Source of the DNA: Phycisphaerae bacterium
GTDB lineage: Bacteria > Planctomycetota > Phycisphaerae > Phycisphaerales > SM1A02
Direction of reading: 5' to 3'
Length of the DNA: 6,471 nt
Assembly (NCBI GenBank): GCA_016873355.1
Contig: VGXK01000119.1
Coordinates: 1 to 6,471, forward strand
Shown here: positions 1-4,983 of the stretch, in pieces
Layout of the letters: each line of letters opens with the position of its first letter
How positions within the stretch are numbered: the stretch's first letter is position 1
Translations under genes and position numbers: made by a program
The notes under the pieces: model-generated
What the model saw: the letters and a program-made list of their open reading frames with translations, nothing else
Databases searched by the model: none
Told to the model about the DNA's origin: nothing

Positions 1-1
1 C

Positions 2-376
2 GTCGCCACGGTCGGGGGACTCCGAGTGCTCAATCCGGTCCAGGGCGGCTGGGTCGTCGACACGCAATCGCCCTTCCACGATCTCGAGATCACGGGACGC
101 ATGACGAACCTGTACAGCCGAAGCAATTTCGACCCGGCGCTTCATGGCGGTCCGGGTTGGCAGACGCTTCCGGCCGAATCGCTCGTCTTCGGCGGCGAGG
201 TGATCCCGGATTGCATCGGCGACCTCGACTCGGACGACGATGTCGACGGCGCCGATCTGGGCGACCTTCTCGGCGCGTGGGGCTTCAACGACCCCGCGGC
301 GGACCTCGACGGGAACGGCGTCGTCGACGGCTCGGATCTCGGCACGCTGCTGGGCTCCTGGGGTCCATGCCCGTGA
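2..376 (+). CDS. C-terminal part of a secreted protein with two dockerin-like EF-hand repeats (5' end outside window)
   Basis: The frame is open from base 2 to a TGA at 374-376, giving 124 visible residues; the true start lies upstream, and the in-frame GTG at 26 is probably internal. The first ~70 residues are a beta-rich tail of unknown fold. The last ~55 residues carry two 21-residue repeats in dockerin/EF-hand loop spacing (positions 1,3,5,7,9,12). Repeat 1 has D, D, D, D, D, D; repeat 2 has D, D, N, V, D, D. Each ends in L-L-G-x-W-G. Such acidic repeats bind calcium in type I dockerins, and similar C-terminal tails are common on exported proteins of Phycisphaerae, so an extracellular or surface location is inferred. 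One Cys (codon 212-214) precedes repeat 1 and another (368-370) lies two residues from the end, a possible disulfide across the repeat pair. Enzymatic or adhesive function cannot be told from this fragment. The gene converges on the sigma-factor gene. Confidence 0.85.
   Translation, partial: VATVGGLRVLNPVQGGWVVDTQSPFHDLEITGRMTNLYSRSNFDPALHGGPGWQTLPAESLVFGGEVIPDCIGDLDSDDDVDGADLGDLLGAWGFNDPAADLDGNGVVDGSDLGTLLGSWGPCP
221..364 (+). repeat. Two tandem dockerin-like calcium-binding repeats (221-283 and 302-364)
   Basis: Two in-frame 63-bp units are offset by 81 bp. They encode D-L-D-S-D-D-D-V-D-G-A-D-L-G-D-L-L-G-A-W-G and D-L-D-G-N-G-V-V-D-G-S-D-L-G-T-L-L-G-S-W-G. The nucleotide match is imperfect, so this is an old duplication or a domain-family feature and not a recent tandem expansion. 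Confidence 0.8.
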
Positions 377-400
377 GCCGCGCGGCGACGACGGCGTCGT
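377..400. repeat. Two inverted repeats filling the gap between convergent genes
   Basis: The 24 bases between the two facing stop codons consist of a perfect 10-bp palindrome GCCGCGCGGC (377-386), one base, and a 5-bp stem with 3-nt loop, ACGAC-GGC-GTCGT (388-400). Either RNA would fold here, so it could act as a weak bidirectional terminator or 3'-end stabiliser. There is no T-tract on either side, so a classical intrinsic terminator is not supported, and high GC makes short stems common by chance. Confidence 0.3.
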
Positions 401-952
401 TCAGACAGCGCCGGAAAGGCGCTGCCGCAGCCACGCCCGCGCCATGAACCAGTCGCTCTCGACGGTGCTTCGAGCAACGCCGAGAGCGACTGCCGTTTCG
501 TCCCCGCTGAGCCCGCCGAAATAGCGCAGCTCCACCACGCGCGCCTTGCGCGAGTCCAACTGCGACAGTGCCTCGAGCGCCTCGTTCAAGGCGAGCAGTT
601 CGATCGGCTCCGGCGCCTCGACCGCCGCCTCCGGCAGTTCCACGCGGAGCCGCTCGCCGCCACGCTTGTCGGCGAGACGGCGCCGCGCGTGATCGACGAG
701 GATGTGGCGCATCGCGGTCGCCGCGAGCGCGCGGAACGATGATTCGTCGTTCGTCGAGTCCGGCGCCGCGCTCGCCATGCCGACTCGCGCTCCGACTCGG
801 AGGTACGCCTCATGGACGAGCGCCGTCGGCTGAAGCGTGTGACCAGGCCGCTCTCTCGAGAGAAGCGACGCGGCGAGATCCCGAAGCTGCCGATAGAGAT
901 CCTCCGACAGGCCGCCGCGATCTCGCTCGTCGATGGGGGTTTCGTCGCTCAT
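401..952 (-). CDS. ECF-type RNA polymerase sigma factor (TIGR02999 / Sigma70_ECF-like)
   Basis: The protein has 183 residues, normal for a minimal ECF sigma factor. Region 2 spans about residues 17-98: a first helix with L-Y-R-Q-L-R-D-L-A-A, the family motif T-L-Q-P-T-A-L-V-H-E-A-Y-L-R-V (39-53), and the core-binding/-10 segment F-R-A-L-A-A-T-A-M-R-H-I-L-V-D-H-A-R-R-R (73-92). A linker leads to region 4 (about 121-180), with L-R-Y-F-G-G-L-S (142-149) and a helix-turn-helix ending in R-S-T-V-E-S-D-W-x-x-A-R-A-W-L (161-175). The conserved W after the recognition helix is typical of this subfamily. It should direct core RNA polymerase to a dedicated promoter set. The ATG at 952-950 overlaps the TGA of the kinase (951-949) as ATGA, so translation is probably coupled; no strong Shine-Dalgarno sequence precedes it. 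No anti-sigma gene is seen nearby, so the upstream kinase is the obvious candidate regulator (inference). Targets are unknown. Confidence 0.95.
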   Translation of the reverse strand: MSDETPIDERDRGGLSEDLYRQLRDLAASLLSRERPGHTLQPTALVHEAYLRVGARVGMASAAPDSTNDESSFRALAATAMRHILVDHARRRLADKRGGERLRVELPEAAVEAPEPIELLALNEALEALSQLDSRKARVVELRYFGGLSGDETAVALGVARSTVESDWFMARAWLRQRLSGAV

Positions 953-3900
953 GGCTCGACGCGCCGATCGGCGGTTTCGCGCTCGTCGCAGGTCGATCGC
1001 TTCCGGCGCAGTCGCTCGGCGAGTTCCGCCTCCGCGCCGGCGGCATCTCTCCCGTGCCCTCCCTCGACCGGAGGCTCGATGGCCGCGACGGGCGGCCGCT
1101 CGAGCACTTCGAGTCCGCGCCGGTAGGTGTCGCAGGCGCGCTGCCTGCGAGCCTCGGCCACATCGCCGATCCCGTCGTGCTCGCCGCCTGCGCGCGCCTC
1201 GTCTTCCCGTTCGTCGAGCAGCGCATCGCCCAGCCGTTCGCATGCGGTGGCGAGATTCAATCGGCAGGTCGATGCGGATTGCGGCTCCGCGCCCTTGAAT
1301 TCGTGGACTCGCTCGAAGATCGCCACGCCTCGCGCCAGGTCGGCGATCGCGTCGTCCGACCTTCCCATCGCGCCGTGCACTCGCGCGAGGCGATTGATCG
1401 CCGCGTGCGTGACCGAGCCGTGCGGCACGACTTCGAGCAGCGCGATCGTGGCGTCGGACGACCAGATGGCGACGGCGCGGTTGCAGGTCTCGATCGCCTG
1501 CTCCCACTCGGACCGGCGCTCGTGAATCGCGGAGATCTGCTGCCAAAGGGTGCCGATCGTGAGCGAACGCCGCGCATTCGCCGGCTCGGAAATCAGGAGC
1601 CGTTGCCCGATCTCCGCCGCCTCGCGGTACGCAGCCAGGGCATCGACCTCCCGCCCCGCCTGCGCCAGCATCCCCCCGAGCTGCTGGTTCATGGCCAGGA
1701 GCGTGTGCGCGGCGAGCGCGTCGCGCGGATCCGCGGCGACGATGGCGCGGAATCCATCGGCGGCTTCGGACAGTCGAGGAATCGCCTCGTCGAGACGCTG
1801 GAGGCGGGCCAGCACCTGGGCCGACTTGCCGAGCTGCGAAATCACGCCCTTGCGGGCGTCGAAGTCGGAGGCGTCGCCCCTGGCATGTTCGCGCCAGATC
1901 TCCAGCGCCGCCTCGTAGTGCTCGAGCGCCTTGGCATCGTCGCTCCGTTCGTGGCGCACGAAGGCGCTCCCGTAGTAGTCCCCCATCGAATCGTGCCATG
2001 CCGCTTCGCACATCGGAAGCTCGGTCGCCGTGTCGGCGCCCGCCTTCAGCGAGTCCAGCAGCGTGCGCGTGCGGTCCAGGTCGCGCGCCGCATCCGCCGG
2101 CGCGTAGAGACTGTTCGCGGCGAGCCCGTACGCCTTTCCGAGATACGCGCGAACGAGGCGAAGCCGATATCGGGGCTGCTCGGGGTCGCGCGCCGCGAGC
2201 GCGTCGAATTCGGCGATGACCGAATCGAACTCCGTCATCCGCTCCCGATCTTCGCGGCCGAGCTCCGCGATGTACTGGCGGCCCAGGGCCCGATGTTCGA
2301 GGAAGCGCGGATCGTCGGGATCTTGCTCGCGCAGGCGCTCGAGGATCGCGAGAGCGCGCTCCTGGCTCGCGAGCGCCGCCTCGCTGTCCCCGATGTTCGG
2401 AGCGCGAATCGAGTGCTGCACCTGGCCGACACGCTGGTAGGCCTGGGCAAGATCGAAGAGCAACTCCCGGTCGTCGCCCGCCTCCGCCGCGAGTGCATCG
2501 AGGTACGTGAGCGCGGTCGAGGCGACCATTCGCCGCGCTTCGATCGATCCGGGCAGCCGGGCGATCGCATCGTGGAAGTCGAAGAGGAAGGACCTCGACA
2601 ATTCGTGGACTTGCGCGAAGCGCCGGGTGGCCCGGCCTTCGGCCTCGATGTACTGCTGCTGGCGCTGCGCGAGCCGCCATGCCTGCACCGCGGCGGTGAT
2701 CGCGAACGCCGTGAGCGCCACGACGATCGCCGCCGAGAGCGCGACGGGAAGGCGATGTCGCGCCACGAACTTCCTCGCCTGGTCTCGAAGCGTCGCGGGC
2801 GTGGCGAGGATCGGACGGTTCGTGCGAAAGCGGTCGATGTCCTCCGCGAACGCGAGAACCGTCGCGTAACGGCGATCCGGCTCGCGCGCAAGCGCCTTCA
2901 GGATGATCCAGTCGAGATCACCGCGAATGCGTCGGCGGAGCGAGCGCGGGTCCGTTCCTCTCCGCTCGGCAATCGCGATCAGGTCGCGCTCGGCCGGCAG
3001 GCGCCGATCACCATCGATCGCACTCGATGGGCGCAGCGGCTCCTCCTCGCGGATGCGTCGTCGCAATTCCTCGAATGAGGTTCCCGCGGTCCGCGAGCCC
3101 GTGGCGCGAGCGCGGAGCGGAGTCGCGCCCACGAGCAGCTCGTAGAGGAGCACGCCCAGGGAGTAGACATCGCTGCGGATGTCCACGTCGCCTCCGGCGC
3201 CCGCCTGCTCCGGACTCATGTAGTCGGGAGTGCCGAGGACGGCGCCGGCGATCGTGACGTTCGAGGCCGGATCGTCGGCGTCGCGCTCGAGCGCCTTCGC
3301 GACGCCGAAGTCGATCACCTTCGCCTGCGGGCGCCCGTCGACCTCCGCGACGAGCACATTGCTCGGCTTGAGATCTCGATGCAGCACACCCTTCGCGTGC
3401 GCATGCTGAACCGCGGCGCAGACCTGGATCATCAGATCGAGCCGCTGCGGGATCCCAAGTCGCTTCGAATCGCAGTAACCGGTGATCGGAAGGCCGTCGA
3501 CGAGCTCCATCACGAAGTACGGTCGACCGTCGGCGGTCACGCCGCCGTCGAGCACCTTCGCGACTCCCGGATGCTCCATGCGCGCCAGGACCTGGCGCTC
3601 TCCCTCGAAGCGGCGCCTCACCTGCCGCGTGTCCATGCCGAGCTTGACGACCTTGAGCGCCACGCGGCGCTTGATCGGCGTCTCCTGCGCCGCGAGATAG
3701 ACCGTGCCCATTCCGCCTTCTCCCAGAATCCGCTCGATGCGGTATCGGTCGATGACGGTTCCGACAAGTCGCCGCATCACGCCGCGATCCACATCCGACT
3801 CGGGCTGATCGTGGAAGTGAAGCAGCTCCTGCACCTGGGAGGCGATCTCCGAATCGTCACGCTCGAGCGCTCGGAGTTGCGATGCACGCTCATGCGGATC

Positions 3901-4020
3901 CAGCAGGCGAAGGCGCTCGAACATCGACGCCGCGCGGCGGAATCGACTGGATTCGGGTGTCTCTTCTGCCACGAGCGTCCCCACTGGCCGGCGATCGAGC
4001 GTCCGCGCCTCGGGCTCCAT
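949..4020 (-). CDS. Transmembrane Ser/Thr protein kinase with C-terminal TPR sensor domain
   Basis: This 1023-residue eukaryote-like (Hanks-type) kinase phosphorylates Ser/Thr using ATP. An N-terminal helical segment (about 25-88) resembles the leader found on many planctomycete kinases. The kinase domain (about 93-395) is complete: glycine loop G-E-G-G-M-G-T-V-Y (100-108), V-A-L-K with Lys123, alpha-C Glu141, H-R-D-L-K-P-S-N (214-221), D-F-G (237-239), G-T-P-D-Y-M-S-P-E-Q (263-272) and D-V-Y-S-L-G-V (284-290). The RD motif implies control by activation-loop phosphorylation; Thr256 is a candidate. The C-lobe motif R-G-D-L-D-W-I-I-L-K-A-L (367-378) is typical of planctomycete/acidobacterial members. 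One hydrophobic helix (about 424-446) follows, then about 530 residues of TPR-like helical hairpins, clear at about 546-587, 673-713, 724-765, 770-813, 819-853 and 874-908. These probably lie outside the cytoplasmic membrane and bind a protein or ligand. The last ~50 residues are low-complexity and charged. The start is the first ATG of the frame, preceded by GAGG only 3 nt away inside a small hairpin; Met33 is an alternative start. The gene is first in an operon with the sigma factor. Confidence 0.96.
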   Translation of the reverse strand: MEPEARTLDRRPVGTLVAEETPESSRFRRAASMFERLRLLDPHERASQLRALERDDSEIASQVQELLHFHDQPESDVDRGVMRRLVGTVIDRYRIERILGEGGMGTVYLAAQETPIKRRVALKVVKLGMDTRQVRRRFEGERQVLARMEHPGVAKVLDGGVTADGRPYFVMELVDGLPITGYCDSKRLGIPQRLDLMIQVCAAVQHAHAKGVLHRDLKPSNVLVAEVDGRPQAKVIDFGVAKALERDADDPASNVTIAGAVLGTPDYMSPEQAGAGGDVDIRSDVYSLGVLLYELLVGATPLRARATGSRTAGTSFEELRRRIREEEPLRPSSAIDGDRRLPAERDLIAIAERRGTDPRSLRRRIRGDLDWIILKALAREPDRRYATVLAFAEDIDRFRTNRPILATPATLRDQARKFVARHRLPVALSAAIVVALTAFAITAAVQAWRLAQRQQQYIEAEGRATRRFAQVHELSRSFLFDFHDAIARLPGSIEARRMVASTALTYLDALAAEAGDDRELLFDLAQAYQRVGQVQHSIRAPNIGDSEAALASQERALAILERLREQDPDDPRFLEHRALGRQYIAELGREDRERMTEFDSVIAEFDALAARDPEQPRYRLRLVRAYLGKAYGLAANSLYAPADAARDLDRTRTLLDSLKAGADTATELPMCEAAWHDSMGDYYGSAFVRHERSDDAKALEHYEAALEIWREHARGDASDFDARKGVISQLGKSAQVLARLQRLDEAIPRLSEAADGFRAIVAADPRDALAAHTLLAMNQQLGGMLAQAGREVDALAAYREAAEIGQRLLISEPANARRSLTIGTLWQQISAIHERRSEWEQAIETCNRAVAIWSSDATIALLEVVPHGSVTHAAINRLARVHGAMGRSDDAIADLARGVAIFERVHEFKGAEPQSASTCRLNLATACERLGDALLDEREDEARAGGEHDGIGDVAEARRQRACDTYRRGLEVLERPPVAAIEPPVEGGHGRDAAGAEAELAERLRRKRSTCDERETADRRVEP

Positions 4021-4033
4021 GTTCCTCGGGAAC
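4021..4033. promoter_or_regulatory. Perfect inverted repeat GTTCC-TCG-GGAAC abutting the kinase start codon
   Basis: The 13-bp element has 5-bp arms and a 3-bp centre and ends one base before the kinase ATG (4020-4018). In the kinase mRNA it reads GUUCC-CGA-GGAAC-AUG, a stem-loop that would contain the only Shine-Dalgarno-like bases (GAGG). As DNA it could be a dimer-binding operator. GGAAC is also the core of many ECF -35 elements and occurs here on both strands, but I cannot find a convincing -10 at the usual spacing. The element is certain; its role is inferred. Confidence 0.4.
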
Positions 4034-4096
4034 GCGTGTCGAGGTCAAGACGATGCACGCGAAGCGGTGACCGGCGAGCGATCGATCGATGCCGAT

Positions 4097-4441
4097 ATGC
4101 TGCCCGCCATGCCTCTCACGGAGTGGTCGGAGGAGATCGTGCTCGTCGAGCTCGGCGAGGAGCCGGCGTTCTCCGAGGAGATGGGCAATCTCATGGCGCG
4201 GCTGGCGCAGGGCGCGGCGCACGTGGTGCTCGACCTTCGCGGCGTCTCCGGCCTCAACTCGTCGAATCTCGCGCAACTGCTCCGACTGCGCAAGAAGGTC
4301 AACTCGCAGGGCCGGAAGCTGCGGCTGAGCGGCGTGCGCGACACGGTGTGGAGCGTGTTGATCGTGACCGGCCTCGACAAGGTCTTCGACTTCAGCGAGG
4401 ACCTCTCGGCCGCGCTCGCGTCCGTGCAGATGGGGCTCTGA
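4097..4441 (+). CDS. Single-domain STAS protein (anti-sigma-factor-antagonist fold)
   Basis: From the chosen ATG the protein has 114 residues and is one STAS domain of the SpoIIAA/RsbV kind. It has an opening beta strand (I-V-L-V-E-L), the central strand V-V-L-D-L-R-G (43-49), the signature loop G-L-N-S-S-N-L-A-Q-L-L (52-62) with Ser55/Ser56 where family members are phosphorylated, then the strand K-L-R-L-S-G and the helix before V-F-D-F. The usual D-S-S-G loop reads N-S-S-N here, a form I associate with planctomycete homologues. Family members bind switch-kinase anti-sigma factors and release them when phosphorylated; no such anti-sigma kinase is in this window, and a partner among the neighbours is only a guess. 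An in-frame ATG at 4019 would overlap the kinase start and adds non-domain sequence, so it is rejected. ATG 4109 (110 residues) is equally possible; neither has a good ribosome site. The gene lies 3 bp before exbD, so they are probably co-transcribed. Confidence 0.85.
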   Translation: MLPAMPLTEWSEEIVLVELGEEPAFSEEMGNLMARLAQGAAHVVLDLRGVSGLNSSNLAQLLRLRKKVNSQGRKLRLSGVRDTVWSVLIVTGLDKVFDFSEDLSAALASVQMGL

Positions 4442-4444
4442 ACG

Positions 4445-4864
4445 ATGCGCCGGCTGCGCCGATCTCGCTCCGAGCCGCGCATCGAGCTCACGCCGCTCAT
4501 CGACATCATGGTCTTCCTGATGACCTTCTTCATCTACTCGCTCGTGCTCATGGTGCGCGTGGACATCCTGCCCATGGAGCTCAAGAGCTTCCAGTCGAGC
4601 GAGGCGGCCACGCCCGCGCCGGCGGCCACCGTGAGCATGGATCTCGAAGGCAATCTCTACTTCAACCGCGAGACGATCGCGATCGACGACATCGCGCCGC
4701 GACTGGTGGCCGAGCGCGCCGCGGAACCGCGCACGGTCTTCTATCTCGCCGTCGCCGAAGGCAAGACGGACGTCGATCGCGCGCCGCTGCTTCAGGACAT
4801 CCTGAGCCGCATTCATGCCACCGGCGTGCCGGTGAGCCTCGTCGGTCGACCGCGGCCGAGATGA
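4445..4864 (+). CDS. exbD: ExbD/TolR-family biopolymer transport protein
   Basis: The protein has 139 residues, the usual ExbD length. A short basic cytoplasmic N-terminus leads into the signature R-I-E-L-T-P-L-I-D-I-M-V-F-L-M (12-26), whose Asp20 matches the conserved proton-path aspartate in the single transmembrane helix (about 17-38). The periplasmic domain (about 60-135) has the family pattern: a strand with a D-x-x-G-N-L-Y-F-N turn, the helix D-D-I-A-P-R-L-V-A-E-R, the strand T-V-F-Y-L-A-V-A, then helix and final strand V-P-V-S-L-V. ExbD with ExbB forms the inner-membrane motor that uses proton-motive force to energise TonB-type arms. The gene follows the STAS gene by 3 bp and precedes a TonB-like gene, but no ExbB/TolQ gene lies in the window. 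The ATG is well placed although no clear Shine-Dalgarno is seen; the upstream stop is at 4439-4441. Confidence 0.92.
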   Translation: MRRLRRSRSEPRIELTPLIDIMVFLMTFFIYSLVLMVRVDILPMELKSFQSSEAATPAPAATVSMDLEGNLYFNRETIAIDDIAPRLVAERAAEPRTVFYLAVAEGKTDVDRAPLLQDILSRIHATGVPVSLVGRPRPR

Positions 4865-4983
4865 GCGTTCGCGCGGCGCGAACTCGCGCGAGACGGCGTC
4901 GAATCGCCGCTTCGCGCACGCCGAGGCGGTTTCGGCTTCGTGACGCGCATGATTCCTGATCGCGGAGCCCGCGCGGATACGAT

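Noticed and set aside
401..2680. Long N-terminal extension of the sigma factor into the kinase gene
   Set aside because: The frame is open upstream, but the extra residues are Arg-rich shadow of the kinase; the ATG at 952 gives a normal-length ECF protein and an ATGA overlap.
568..3078. An 836-codon open frame on the plus strand, antisense to the kinase
   Set aside because: It is Arg/Ala-rich with no recognisable domain and lies opposite a kinase with all catalytic motifs; long antisense frames are expected in GC-rich genes.
4043..4048. TTGACC on the minus strand as a -35 box for the kinase
   Set aside because: At 17-bp spacing the -10 position reads GGAACA, overlapping the start codon; no promoter can be supported.
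4019..4096. Earlier ATG (4019) for the STAS protein
   Set aside because: It would overlap the kinase start codon and leave no room for a promoter, and the added residues do not belong to a STAS domain.
4079..4101. CGAT repeat with palindrome ATCGATCGAT and a TATGCT -10-like hexamer before the STAS gene
   Set aside because: There is no matching -35 at suitable spacing, and short CGAT runs are common in this sequence; a leaderless start at ATG 4109 is possible but unsupported.
3890..4816. A 308-codon minus-strand frame opposite exbD and STAS
   Set aside because: Composition is Arg/Glu/His-rich shadow sequence, and both plus-strand genes it covers match known families.
3379..4959. A 526-codon plus-strand frame crossing the kinase 5' region, STAS and exbD
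   Set aside because: It runs out of frame through two genes with clear domains and has a low-complexity Arg/Ala/His composition.
4864..4983. Intrinsic terminator between exbD and the TonB-like gene
   Set aside because: Short GC stems exist but no T-tract follows, and the flanking genes make sense as one transcript.
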